Below are positions 29,262-37,873 of a stretch of 64,000 nt of DNA, piece after piece (positions within the stretch are counted from its first letter, which is position 1; each line of letters starts with the position of its first letter). The stretch is taken from positions 1,764,501 through 1,828,500 of the forward strand of contig CP016211.1 in the NCBI GenBank assembly GCA_001931535.1, in the 5' to 3' direction. Under the pieces are notes generated by a model. It saw nothing but the letters and a program-made list of their open reading frames with translations, was not told where the DNA came from and made no database searches. A program made the translations under genes and the position numbers. The DNA comes from Minicystis rosea. GTDB lineage: Bacteria; Myxococcota_A; Polyangia; Polyangiales; Polyangiaceae.

Positions 29262-29624
29262 GGTTTCCCCCAACCGAGGGCGCCGGCGACGACCGGCGCG
29301 GCGGTGTTCGACGTAAGCAAAAGGACATCCATCGGCGCGTGCTCCGTGGACACCGGCGCGCGTGCGCGCGGGGCACAGCGAGCATCCCTCGGGACGGAGT
29401 CGATGGGCGTCGCGGGCAACCCGCGCCCGCGCCGCGCTCAGCGCTTCACCGAGGACGGCGACGCGCGCACCATTGCAATGGCGCCGGTACGGCCGCCCGC
29501 TTCATTGCAATGGTGATGCGGCCTCGCCGATGGAGGCGGGCGTCACGTGATCACAGCCGGCTCACCCGGCCGGGGGGTTGGTGCCGCGTGCGGCCCCATC
29601 GTGATCAGCGCGGCCGGATCGGGC
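29262..29624. other. intergenic region with paired palindromes and a REP-like element
   Basis: 363 bp between two leftward lipoprotein genes. It holds two copies of the palindrome CATTGCAATG (around 29471-29481 and 29503-29513, 32 bp apart), then a REP-like element at 29547-29610 just after the stop of the next gene (core GCCGCGTGCGGC with shared flanks CATCGTGATCA). No gene was seen. Confidence 0.5.
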
Positions 29625-30038
29625 TCACGGGCAGCCGTTCGGTGCGGAATCGGCGAAGGTGGTCACGATGCAGGTGTCGATGCTCTTGGCGAGCGCCGCG
29701 CAGTCGCCCTGCTGGTTGTAGTAATCGACGCAGCCCTGCACGCTGCCCTGGTCGTACTCGAGGCATTGCGTGCCGCCCACCTGCACGAGGATCAGCGTGG
29801 GGCAGGGGCGCAACGTGGCGGTGCACGCGAGCGCCTGATTGCGCGTCTCTTGGGCTTTGCTCAGCGCATCGCAGGCGTCCGCCTCTTTCTGGCGTTGGCC
29901 ATTGCCCGCAGGACGATACTTGCCATCGTCGCCGCCGCCGGCGCCGCCCGTATCGGCACCACCTTCCCCGCACGCAGGGACAGCGAAAGACGCGAAGAGC
30001 ATGACGACGGTCGCAGCGGCAGCGAGGACGGAGCGCAT
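29625..30038 (-). CDS. small Cys-rich lipoprotein
   Basis: 137 residues. The signal peptide ends FAVPAC (Cys23) and is followed by a Gly/Asp linker. The mature domain (about 50-137) has eight Cys (ACDALSK, LACTATLRPCPTL, TQCLEYD, VQGCVDYY, DCAALAK, DTCIVTT, NGCP) at spacings that suggest a small helical disulfide-bonded fold. Related small proteins occur in other myxobacteria, but no function is known. REP-like element just downstream of the stop. Confidence 0.75.
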   Translation of the reverse strand: MRSVLAAAATVVMLFASFAVPACGEGGADTGGAGGGDDGKYRPAGNGQRQKEADACDALSKAQETRNQALACTATLRPCPTLILVQVGGTQCLEYDQGSVQGCVDYYNQQGDCAALAKSIDTCIVTTFADSAPNGCP

Positions 30039-30135
30039 CGTCGCCCCGCTTAGCAGAGCATGCCGCCGGGCCCAAGCATGAGAATGGGCTCCGCCTCCGA
30101 TTCGCGACGTCGGCTCGAGATTCTTTGGGGCGCTC

Positions 30136-30657
30136 TTATTCGCTCTTCGCGCGGGCGCCGTTCTTGGCTTTGCCGGCGGGAGCGGGCTTCTGCGGGGGCT
30201 CGAGCGCTTCGGCCAAGGCGCCGAGCACCTTGCGGGCGGCGGTCACCTCGCGGGGCGACACGCGGGTGAGCGCGCGGCGGACCTTGCTCTCGATCGTTCC
30301 GGACTTGACCTCGTCGAGCTTGCGGCCCTGCGCCGTGAGCCCGAAGAGCGCGCGGCGCGCGTCCGTCGGATCGACCTTGCGGGTGAGCAGACCCCGATCG
30401 ACGAGGCGGCTCAGCACGCCGGTGAGCGTGCTCGGATGCACGTGGAGGATGTCCGCGAGCTGCCCCGCCGCGATCCCGGGGTGCTTGCCCACGATCCGGA
30501 TCACGAGCCGCTGCGGGCCGGTGACGCCGAGCTGCGAATCCATCTGTTTGGACGATGCTTCGAGCCCATGATCGACTGCCCAGAGCAGCCGCATGAACTC
30601 GATCACCTCCCCTAGGCCGACATCGTCGGTCGCATCCAGATCCTCGGGCGCCTGCAT
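30136..30657 (-). CDS. MarR-family transcriptional regulator
   Basis: 173 residues from ATG 30657. The winged-helix domain covers about 45-140: LGVTGPQRLVIRIVGKHPGIAAGQLADILHVHPSTLTGVLSRLVDRGLLTRKVDPTDARRALFGLTAQG blocks contain the recognition helix and the D-x-R-R wing motif. It is a dimeric repressor or activator that responds to small ligands. The C-terminal tail (about 155-173) is Lys/Ala-rich. It is divergent from the amidohydrolase gene with 165 bp between them, the classic layout for a regulator and its target. An inverted repeat at 30743 could be its operator. Confidence 0.88.
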   Translation of the reverse strand: MQAPEDLDATDDVGLGEVIEFMRLLWAVDHGLEASSKQMDSQLGVTGPQRLVIRIVGKHPGIAAGQLADILHVHPSTLTGVLSRLVDRGLLTRKVDPTDARRALFGLTAQGRKLDEVKSGTIESKVRRALTRVSPREVTAARKVLGALAEALEPPQKPAPAGKAKNGARAKSE

Positions 30658-30742
30658 CGTTTCAGCACCGGGGATAACACCGTTCAGCCTCGCCGCGAAG
30701 CCCGTCCGGAGCCGCCTGATGCCGATTCTGGTTTTACCCGCT

Positions 30743-30757
30743 AGACGGACCTCGTCT
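30743..30757. promoter_or_regulatory. possible MarR operator
   Basis: AGACG-GACCT-CGTCT, a 5-bp-arm inverted repeat in the 165-bp region between the MarR gene and the amidohydrolase gene. Location fits a shared operator; short arms make chance possible. Confidence 0.3.
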
Positions 30758-30822
30758 GCCCTACGCTTGCACCCCGATGTTCCTCTCCGCGCGCATGGGG
30801 CCCAAACCCGGAGCGCAAGGCA

Positions 30823-31728
30823 ATGACCACGATGGATCTCCCGCTCCCCGCTCTCGACGACATCGACGGTGACCGTCTCCCCGAAGCGCTGCCTCCGGTG
30901 GTGGACGCGCACGTTCACCTCTTCCCCGACCGCGTGTTCGAGGCCGTGTGGCGTTGGTTCGATCGCCACGGCTGGCCGATTCGCCACAAGCTCCATACGC
31001 CGCGCGTGATCGAGTTCCTCCTCGGCCGCGGCGTCACGCGGTTGGTCGCGCTCTGCTATGCGCACAAGGCGGGCATGGCCCGCGCGCTCAACCATTACAT
31101 GGCCGCGGTGCAGGCCGGCGAGCCGCGCGTCGTCGGCCTCGGCACCGTCCTCCCGGGGGAGGAGGGCGCCGACGAGATCGTCGCCGAAGCCTTCGCGCTC
31201 GGCCTCCACGGCCTCAAGCTCCATTGCCACGTGCAGGCCTTCGCCGCCGACTCCGAGGGCGCGCGCGCCGTGTACGCCGCCTGCGAGGCCCGAGACAAAC
31301 CCGTCATCGTCCACGCCGGCCGCTCCCCCGCGAGCCCCGCCTATCCGTGCGACGTGCACGAGATCTGCACCCCCGATGCGATCGAGCGCGTGCTCCGCGA
31401 TCACCCGAAGCTCCGCCTCTGCGTGCCTCACCTCGGCGCCGACGAGCTCGACGCCTACGAGCGATTGGTCACGCGATACGACAACCTCTGGCTCGATACG
31501 ACCATGGTGGTGGGTGGCTATTTCAAAGGCCTCGCGCCCGAGCGGGTGATCTTCGCGCGGCCGGAGCGGATGATGTACGGCACCGACTTTCCCAACCTGC
31601 CTTATGCGTGGGACCGCGAAATCAAGGCCATCGCCAAGATGGGTTTGAAGGAAGAGCAGCTCGCCATGTTGCTCGGCGGGACGGCCACCGAGTTTTACGG
31701 AGCAGGTCAATCGCAGCAGAAGGGGTGA
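30823..31728 (+). CDS. metal-dependent hydrolase of the amidohydrolase-2 family
   Basis: 301 residues, cytoplasmic. TIM-barrel amidohydrolase_2 family (PF04909-like): VVDAHVHLFPD at residues ~26-36 carries the H-x-H metal site, GLKLHCHVQAF near 128-138, PVIVHAGRSP near 161-170 (His), LRLCVPHLGADE near 200-211 (His) and MMYGTDFPNLPY near 250-261 (catalytic Asp). Such enzymes are decarboxylases or hydrolases acting on cyclic or aromatic acids. Divergent MarR gene suggests ligand-induced control. A strong bidirectional hairpin follows at 31778. Confidence 0.85.
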   Translation: MTTMDLPLPALDDIDGDRLPEALPPVVDAHVHLFPDRVFEAVWRWFDRHGWPIRHKLHTPRVIEFLLGRGVTRLVALCYAHKAGMARALNHYMAAVQAGEPRVVGLGTVLPGEEGADEIVAEAFALGLHGLKLHCHVQAFAADSEGARAVYAACEARDKPVIVHAGRSPASPAYPCDVHEICTPDAIERVLRDHPKLRLCVPHLGADELDAYERLVTRYDNLWLDTTMVVGGYFKGLAPERVIFARPERMMYGTDFPNLPYAWDREIKAIAKMGLKEEQLAMLLGGTATEFYGAGQSQQKG

Positions 31729-31777
31729 GCGATGGAGTCGTGACCGGCGAGCGCGCGATCCGAGCCCCGAAATGAAG

Positions 31778-31805
31778 AAAGGCACCGAGTCGCCTCGGTG
31801 CCTTT
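31778..31805. terminator. bidirectional intrinsic terminator
   Basis: Stem AAAGGCACCGAG / CTCGGTGCCTTT with loop TCGC: a perfect 12-bp stem with A/T ends on both sides, between the convergent amidohydrolase (stop 31728) and dctM (stop 31825) genes. Confidence 0.85.
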
Positions 31806-31824
31806 CGCGTCGAGCGGGCCGGGG

Positions 31825-33528
31825 TTACTTCTTCGGCTCGCCCATCATCTCCTTCATGAGATCGTCCATCGAGTCCGACGGCTTGGCGCTGGGCGCGGCC
31901 GACGTGGCGGGCTTCGCCGTCGTCTCGCCCATCATCTGCTTCATCAGATCGTCGTCTTCGTTCTTGGGCTTGTCGTCCTTCTTCGGCGCGTCGCCCATCA
32001 TCTGCTTCATCAGATCGTCGTCACCGGCGTTCGGCTTCTGCGTGTCGACCGGCGCCGCGGTGGCGGTCGCCGTCGGCGCGGCTTGGAGATAGGGATTCGT
32101 CGTCCCATCTTTGCCGAACTTGGCTTTGTCGGCGTCGGTGCAGGGGACGGGGTTACTGCGGTCCTCCTGCACGCATTGCATGAGCCAGGCTTCGCGCGGC
32201 GTCTCCTGCCTCTTCTCCGCCGTGGCGTAGGCCTTGCGGATGTCGGCGTCGACGAGGACCGTCGAGAGCGGCGGCACGTACATCACGAGGAAGAGGCCAA
32301 TCGCCAAGATGCCCGTGAAGGGCAGCACGATGCGATAGAGCGAGAGGAGCGGCTTGTCGAAGCGGAAGCTGGCGATGAAGAGGTTCAGCCCGAGCGGGGG
32401 CGCGCAATAAGCGAGCTCCAGGTTGAGCAGGAACATCATGGCCAGGTGGAACGGGTGCAGGTGGAACCGCGCCGCGAAGGGGAGGATCAGCGGCACGGCC
32501 ACGAGGATGGCGCTGAAGCCCTCCATGAGCATGCCGATGATCACCAGGAAGATGTTGAGCACGACGAGGAACTGCCACGTCTGCGTCAGGCCCAGGCCGA
32601 GCATGAACTCGAGCACGAGAGCGGGGATGCGCTCGTTGACCACGAAGTTGATGAGCGCGTTGGCCATCGAGAGGATGAGGATGATGGCGCCCGCGAGGAC
32701 CATCGACGCCTTGGCGACGCGCGGCAGGTCCTTCTTCAGCGACAGATCCTTGTGGATGAAGAACTCGACGACGATCGTGTAGACGGCGGTGAGCGCCGCG
32801 CTCTCGTCGAGCGAGGTGAGGTGCGTGCCCAGGCCGCCGAGGATCACCACCGGCACGCCGAGCTCCCACTTGAGGAGCCACAACGCGGAGGCCATCTCGC
32901 GCACGTTCGGCTTCGACCGCGGGACACCGTGCTTGGTGCCGACGTACGCCGCGTGGACGGCGAGCAGCACCATGATGAGGACGCCGGGGATGATGCCGGC
33001 CTTGAAGGCCGCGTTGAAATCGATGCCGGCGACGAGCGCGTACACCAGGATGGGCAGCGACGGCGGGAGCAGGAGGCCGAGCGAGCCGCCCACGGTCACG
33101 AGGCCGAGCGCGTACTTGTCCGGATAACCCTGCTTGCGGAGCGCCGGATAGAGCAGGCCGCCGATGGCGACGATGGTGACGCCGCTGCCGCCCGTGAGCG
33201 TGGTGAAGAACGCGCTGGCGACGATGCACACCATCGCCAGGCCGCCGGGCAACCAGCCGAAGAACGCCGAGGCCGCGCGCACGATGCGATCGGGCGCCTT
33301 CGATTCGGCCATGAGGTAGCCGACGAAGGTGAAGAGCGGAATCGTCACCAGGATGGGGGAGTCGGCGAACCGCTCCTCCATGACGTTGGGGGCGATGCGC
33401 CGGAGAAACTGTTGGGTCGCGTCGTGGTGGGTGAGCCAGAGCAGCTCGCTCGCTCCACCCATGACCGCGAAGAGCGGCGTGCCGAGGAGCGCGAGCGCGA
33501 TGACGACGAGGGCGAGGAGGACTCCCAT
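31825..33528 (-). CDS. dctM: TRAP transporter large permease, with unusual repeat tail
   Basis: 567 residues from ATG 33528; its start overlaps the dctQ stop (TGATG). About residues 1-440 are a DctM-type permease with some 12 TMs: IPLFTFVGYLMAESK, GGSGVTIVAIGGLLYPAL, GLLLPPSLPILVYALVAGI and LGLNLFIASF are family blocks. Import of an organic acid by an ion gradient is the family role. The C-terminus goes on for ~110 residues: a helix, Ala/Thr/Pro linkers, and three copies of D-D-L-M-K-Q/E-M-M-G in the last ~75 residues. Such a tail is not part of usual DctM proteins. Confidence 0.88.
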   Translation of the reverse strand: MGVLLALVVIALALLGTPLFAVMGGASELLWLTHHDATQQFLRRIAPNVMEERFADSPILVTIPLFTFVGYLMAESKAPDRIVRAASAFFGWLPGGLAMVCIVASAFFTTLTGGSGVTIVAIGGLLYPALRKQGYPDKYALGLVTVGGSLGLLLPPSLPILVYALVAGIDFNAAFKAGIIPGVLIMVLLAVHAAYVGTKHGVPRSKPNVREMASALWLLKWELGVPVVILGGLGTHLTSLDESAALTAVYTIVVEFFIHKDLSLKKDLPRVAKASMVLAGAIILILSMANALINFVVNERIPALVLEFMLGLGLTQTWQFLVVLNIFLVIIGMLMEGFSAILVAVPLILPFAARFHLHPFHLAMMFLLNLELAYCAPPLGLNLFIASFRFDKPLLSLYRIVLPFTGILAIGLFLVMYVPPLSTVLVDADIRKAYATAEKRQETPREAWLMQCVQEDRSNPVPCTDADKAKFGKDGTTNPYLQAAPTATATAAPVDTQKPNAGDDDLMKQMMGDAPKKDDKPKNEDDDLMKQMMGETTAKPATSAAPSAKPSDSMDDLMKEMMGEPKK

Positions 33529-34877
33529 CACGCACCCCCTTCCGCGCTGGCGTCGTGGCCGTGCTGGCCGATCTCTTCCTTGTGGGCCTCGTCGGGATCA
33601 GCCTCGACGTGGCCGCTCAGCGTGAGGATCGCGCGGAGCACGAAGCGCAGCGCGATGGCGAGCAGCCCGAAGGGGAACACCAGGCCGAGCGTGTGCGCGA
33701 GCGCGCCGCGGGTGTTCTCGCCGTCGGGCGAGACCACGAAGGGTGGATGGGTGCCGGCCTCGAGTGGGATCTTCAAACCCTTCACCTTCTCGACGGGCCA
33801 GCGATCTTCGTAGCCGGCGCCCTCGACCCACTCGTTCCAGCGGGCCGCGGTCATCCATTGATCGTAACGGGTGCCGGAGAGCACGCGCGGGAGGCTCCGG
33901 AGATCGAGCCCGATCTGCTTGCGCGTGAGGAAGGCGTGGTTGCCGACGTGGTGGAGCGCGTTCTCGATCTTCACGCCGGCGCGATCGTCGGCGCGCGAGC
34001 CGTACGACTCGATGGCGATGTGATCGAAGAAGCCCCACACCGCCGCGAAGCACACGAGGGCCGCGGTGAGGTAGTTGAGGACGCTCACCGGCAAGCGCAG
34101 CTTCTTCGGGATGAAGCGGAAGACGACGTCGACGTGGATGTGCTTGCCCGCGCCCGTCGCCAGCGATCCGCCGAGGAGCGCGAGCCACAACGTGAGGCGC
34201 GTGCCCAGGCCGCGCAGGCCGCCGAGGAGCGTGAGCGTCGAGCCTTCCTGCAGCCAGCCCTTGATGTTGTCGAAGTAACCGGCGGTGGCCTTGTCGAGCG
34301 AGAGCGCCGCGCCCGGGGCGGCGGCCGCGCGATGCCACACCACCATCAGACCGATGCCGGCCGCGATAGCGAAGAGGGTGATGTTGCGGCGCTGATCCTC
34401 ACTCCGCTTCTGCCCGGTGCGCCACGCGAGGAGCCCGAACGCGACGGCGCAGAGCACGGCGCGGAACACGGTGCCCGCGGTGGTCGTGACCGACTCGGAG
34501 AGCCCGTTGAGGAACACCCACGCACAGAGCGCGAGGATCTGCCAAACCAGGACGAACGTGAGCAGGCGTGACTCGAGCCACGTCCACCGCTCTTCGAAGC
34601 GCGCGATCGGCTGCGCCCACGCGGCGCCCTTCGGCTTCGCGGGCGCGACGTTCGGCGCCGCCGCGTCGGCCGTGTCGCTCGCGGTCGCCTTCTCGTCCGC
34701 GGCGGGCGGCGCGTCGCTCTTCGCTGCGGTGTCCGCCTTCGCTTCGGCTTCGGGCTTGTCGTCGGCGCCTGCGGCGGCCGCCTCCTTGGCCTTGCCGTTG
34801 GCGGCTCCGTTGGCGTGCGCCGGCGGAGCCGCCTCTGCGCTCGGCTTCTTCCCGTTGCCCTTTCCATTCGATGCCAT
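33528..34877 (-). CDS. dctQ: TRAP transporter small permease, enlarged
   Basis: 449 residues, against about 160-200 in usual DctQ. First ~85 residues are Ala/Lys/Asp-rich and disordered. TMs lie near 105-125, 135-152, 168-180, 225-245 (RGLGTRLTLWLALLGGSLATG), 268-290 (LNYLTAALVCFAAVWGFF) and 400-425. The DctQ signature is in the middle: LALLGGSLATGAGKHIHVDVVFRF, where the H-I-x-V-D motif faces the P-component. A ~100-residue soluble loop (295-390) is inserted before the last TM. Coupled to dctM downstream. Confidence 0.82.
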   Translation of the reverse strand: MASNGKGNGKKPSAEAAPPAHANGAANGKAKEAAAAGADDKPEAEAKADTAAKSDAPPAADEKATASDTADAAAPNVAPAKPKGAAWAQPIARFEERWTWLESRLLTFVLVWQILALCAWVFLNGLSESVTTTAGTVFRAVLCAVAFGLLAWRTGQKRSEDQRRNITLFAIAAGIGLMVVWHRAAAAPGAALSLDKATAGYFDNIKGWLQEGSTLTLLGGLRGLGTRLTLWLALLGGSLATGAGKHIHVDVVFRFIPKKLRLPVSVLNYLTAALVCFAAVWGFFDHIAIESYGSRADDRAGVKIENALHHVGNHAFLTRKQIGLDLRSLPRVLSGTRYDQWMTAARWNEWVEGAGYEDRWPVEKVKGLKIPLEAGTHPPFVVSPDGENTRGALAHTLGLVFPFGLLAIALRFVLRAILTLSGHVEADPDEAHKEEIGQHGHDASAEGGA

Positions 34878-35064
34878 CGGGGGCCAACGTTATGCGGTCA
34901 CGGGGCCCTTCGTCCATATGGCCGATGACGTGGATCGCACGAATCGCGTGCGCCGCGCGCCGTGTCGCCCGCCTCGCGTCGCGTCGCGCGACACCGCCGC
35001 GCGACGCGCGCTGAGCCGACGCGCCGTCATTCCCAATCAAGCGCCGCGGGCTGCGACGATGGAA

Positions 35065-35484
35065 TCAGCGGCAGCAGCTCCAGCTCTCTTGATCGACCTT
35101 CCAGCGGCCTCCCTCGCGTACGAGCTGCACGGTGCCCGTCGCGGGCTGCTCCTTGCCGTCCTTGTCGCGCTGGGTGCCCGAGATGGTGACCGTGGCCTTG
35201 TCGCCCTCGACGCGCTCGGAGCCGATCTTGAGCATGCCCCCAGGCACGTTCGCCTTCAGCGTGTTCAAGTCGGTCGCGAGGCGCTTGCCCCCGGTGCTCG
35301 ACACGAAGGGGAGCACCTCCTGGAGCCTGTCGGCATTCCCGATCGCCGTGACATACGCCACGTACGCATCGCCCGGCCCGCGCGCCGGCGCCGCCTCCGT
35401 CGCGGGAGGCGTCGATCCCCCGCAGGCCGGAGCCCCGAGAAACAGGAACGAAATCGAAATCGAAGCGAGAATTCGCGAGAGCAT
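35065..35484 (-). CDS. small lipoprotein, DUF4878-like
   Basis: 139 residues from ATG 35484. Signal peptide ends FLFLGAPAC (Cys21). Mature part has DAYVAYVTAIGNADRLQEVLPFVSS and a strand-rich end with TVQLVREGGRWKVDQESW, the NTF2-like pattern seen in DUF4878 lipoproteins; the last residues are SCCR. Role unknown. It is upstream of dctQ on the same strand (188-bp gap), where a DctP solute-binding gene might be expected, but it has no DctP similarity. Confidence 0.7.
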   Translation of the reverse strand: MLSRILASISISFLFLGAPACGGSTPPATEAAPARGPGDAYVAYVTAIGNADRLQEVLPFVSSTGGKRLATDLNTLKANVPGGMLKIGSERVEGDKATVTISGTQRDKDGKEQPATGTVQLVREGGRWKVDQESWSCCR

Positions 35485-35866
35485 GCCAACAGCGTAGTGC
35501 CTTTGGCCGAAACCTCGACGTCGTTTTACGTGAGCCCCGATCCCTCGCGCGCCATCCGCCTCGACGGGTCGAGCCCCGGAGACGCAAAGCCACAACCCCT
35601 CTGCGCCTTTTTGCGTCTTTGCGTCTCTGCGCCTTTGCGTTGAATTCCGATCGACAGCAGCGATCGGTTCAAGGCCGGCTTGCCGGCCCCATCGTGACGA
35701 ACGCCGGCTTGCCCGGCCTGGGGTTTGGGGCCGCTCGCGGCCCCATCGTGACCACGGTATTGGACCGCGAATCAAGGCCGGCTCGCCGGGCCCATGTTGA
35801 TCAAGGCCGGCTTGTCCGGCCTGGGGTATGGGGCCGCTTGCGGCCCCATCGTGACCGTGACCCGCA
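35485..35866. repeat. cluster of REP-like palindromes and a short T-G-C-G repeat
   Basis: 382 bp. At 35598-35642 there is a low-complexity run of CTCTGCG/CTTTGCG-type units with ~9-bp period. At 35673-35847 come six inverted repeats in alternation: GGCCGGCTTGCCGGCC type (35673, 35703, 35776, 35805) and GGGGCCGC-NN-GCGGCCCC type (35727-35744 and 35830-35847). The last lies 20 bp after the TatT stop and reads in the same sense as at 2550 when seen from the gene. No coding signal. Confidence 0.75.
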
Positions 35867-36796
35867 TCAAAACCCGCAGGTGCGCATCATCCGCTCTTTG
35901 CCCAAGTAGCGCTTGGCGCGGCGCTTGGCGATGGCGTTGGTGAGGCGCTGGAGGGGGAAGGTGTCACCGGCGTCGACGATCTCGGTGAGCGTCTTGACGT
36001 AGTTCTCCTTCTCGCCCTTCATACAGTAGTACTTCGCGGCCAATTGCAGCTTGGGGAGGAGGGTTTTGCCGCCGGTGACGGCGATGGCGGCGTCGATCTC
36101 CTTCTTCCCGTCCTCGAGCTCGGCCATCGGGCTGCGCGCGTGGTAGGCGCCGAGCACGGTGTGAATGGAGCCGTACATGTAATCGTGCTTGAGCTCTTTG
36201 GCGCGCTCCAACATGGCCACGCCGATGAAGAGATCGGCGACGGCGGCGGGCTCGTCCTTGATGATGTTGACGCGGCTGATCCAGGCGTAGCCCGTCCAGA
36301 AGAGCTTCTCCGTGTCCTTCTCGGGATCGTCGAAATTCTTCAGCCACACCTTCATGGTGTCGTCGTTCTTCTTCGCGGCTTGGAAGCCGGGGGCGCGCTT
36401 GTCGAGGAGCTCGAGGCCGTAATGAATGGCGCGGTCGTAGGCCGCGAGCGCGCGGGCCTTGTGATATTGATATTGCGCGCCGTTCTCGCCCTCGGCGTCT
36501 TCGGCCTGCTCCATCTGATCTTCGATGAAGGCGAAGCCGGCGGAGGTCCAGCTCTTCGTCAGCATGAAGAGCGCGTCCTCGTTCTCGGGCGCGAGGTAGT
36601 GCATGCCCTCGAACTGCGTGACGCCGGAGAAGGCGGCTGTCTGCGCGACCTCGTAATCGCTGAAACCGTCGACCGCCGCCGAGGCCTTGCGCGTGCCTTC
36701 GATCTGGCCGTCGAGGATCATCTTCTTGATGCAGCCGGTGCTGCCCAGCCCGAGAGCGCCCACGAGCGCGAGGGCCGCCACGCTGATCTTCGTCAT
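35867..36796 (-). CDS. tatT: TRAP transporter TatT-like lipoprotein
   Basis: 309 residues from ATG 36796. Signal peptide ending GLGSTGC (Cys22 or so). The mature protein is all-helical (TPR-like) and matches the TRAP transporter T-component family known from Treponema Tp0956, which pairs with a DctP-type protein to form a ligand channel. Family-like segments: GFAFIEDQMEQAED, DDPEKDTEKLFWTGYAWISRVN, MLERAKELKHDYMYGSIHTVLGAYHA, and the C-terminal FPLQRLTNAIAKRRAKRYLGK. It is 1 kb upstream of dctQ on the same strand, with the REP cluster and a lipoprotein gene between. Confidence 0.82.
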   Translation of the reverse strand: MTKISVAALALVGALGLGSTGCIKKMILDGQIEGTRKASAAVDGFSDYEVAQTAAFSGVTQFEGMHYLAPENEDALFMLTKSWTSAGFAFIEDQMEQAEDAEGENGAQYQYHKARALAAYDRAIHYGLELLDKRAPGFQAAKKNDDTMKVWLKNFDDPEKDTEKLFWTGYAWISRVNIIKDEPAAVADLFIGVAMLERAKELKHDYMYGSIHTVLGAYHARSPMAELEDGKKEIDAAIAVTGGKTLLPKLQLAAKYYCMKGEKENYVKTLTEIVDAGDTFPLQRLTNAIAKRRAKRYLGKERMMRTCGF

Positions 36797-36918
36797 GGCC
36801 CACGCTTGTAACAGAATCCACACGCGCGCGTCGACGATCGTCAAGCAGCTTCGCGGGTGCGGCGCGGTGCGGCGCCGCTCCCCGTGCGCGCGTCAAACCT
36901 GCTACCGTCCCGCGGCCC

Positions 36919-37815
36919 ATGAACCGCTTCCGAGGCGAAGGTCCGCGAACGCCCGCGGCCATGAACGGCGCCGGCGACGCGAGCGCCGAGCGACAAGCCC
37001 GCCGCGACATCGTCGCCGTCTGCCGCCGCATCTACGAGCGCGGTTGGATCACGGCCACCGATGGCAACGTCTCGGTCCTCCTCGGCCCCGATCGCGTCCT
37101 CTGCACGCCCACGGCCATCAACAAGGGCACGATGACCGAGGCCGATCTCATCATCACCGACCGGCAGGGCAACCGCATCACCGGCACGCGCAAGCCGTCG
37201 AGCGAGCTCAAGATGCACCTCGCCGCCTACGACGAGCGGCCCGAGGTGCGCGCCGTGGTCCACGCCCACCCGACCAACTGCATCGCGTTCTCGCTCGCGG
37301 GCGTGAGCCTCGCGCAGTGCCTCTTGCCGGAGATCGTCTTCACCTTCGGATCGATCCCCACGACGGCGTACACCACGCCGACCACCGACGAAGTCCCGGC
37401 CGAGATTCGCAAGTGGATCCACGATTTCGACGCGATGATCCTGCAGCGTCACGGCAGCCTCACCGTCGGCGCCGACGTGCACGAGGCTTACGACAAGCTG
37501 GAGCGGATGGAGCACGTCGCCGAGATCACGTTTCGCGCGCGGCAGCTCGGGCCGATTCGGCCCCTCGCGCCCGAGCAGGTCGCGCGTCTCCAAGCCGTGG
37601 GCCGCAGCCTCGGTCTCCCCGAGCGCAAGATCCTCGGCACGCCGTGCGACCATTGCAATGCGTGCCCGGGCGGCGGCAAAGACCGCGCGCCGGTCGCGAG
37701 CGCGCCGCCTGCGCCTGCGGTGAGCGCGCCGCCTGCGCCTGCAGTGAGCATCGATGATCTCGTGCGGCGGGTGAGCGCTTCGGTGGACGCCGCGCTCGGT
37801 GGTCGATCGCGCTGA
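36919..37815 (+). CDS. class II aldolase/adducin-family protein
   Basis: 298 residues from ATG 36919 (ATG 36961 also possible, and gives the family N-terminus). Residues ~35-230 are an L-fuculose-phosphate aldolase-like domain: RGWITATDGNVSVLLGPDRVLCTPTAINKG, VHAHPTNCIAFSLAG with the H-x-H zinc ligands, and ILQRHGSLTVG with the third His. It probably cleaves a sugar-phosphate to DHAP plus aldehyde. The C-terminal extension (CDHCNACPGGG, then a duplicated SAPPAPAV) holds three Cys close together and a Pro/Ala linker, not usual for this family. Confidence 0.85.
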   Translation: MNRFRGEGPRTPAAMNGAGDASAERQARRDIVAVCRRIYERGWITATDGNVSVLLGPDRVLCTPTAINKGTMTEADLIITDRQGNRITGTRKPSSELKMHLAAYDERPEVRAVVHAHPTNCIAFSLAGVSLAQCLLPEIVFTFGSIPTTAYTTPTTDEVPAEIRKWIHDFDAMILQRHGSLTVGADVHEAYDKLERMEHVAEITFRARQLGPIRPLAPEQVARLQAVGRSLGLPERKILGTPCDHCNACPGGGKDRAPVASAPPAPAVSAPPAPAVSIDDLVRRVSASVDAALGGRSR

Positions 37816-37873
37816 GGAGCCCTCACCTCGGCGGCCGTTGACGGGCAGCGCGCGAGGCACGTAGCCTGCCGCG

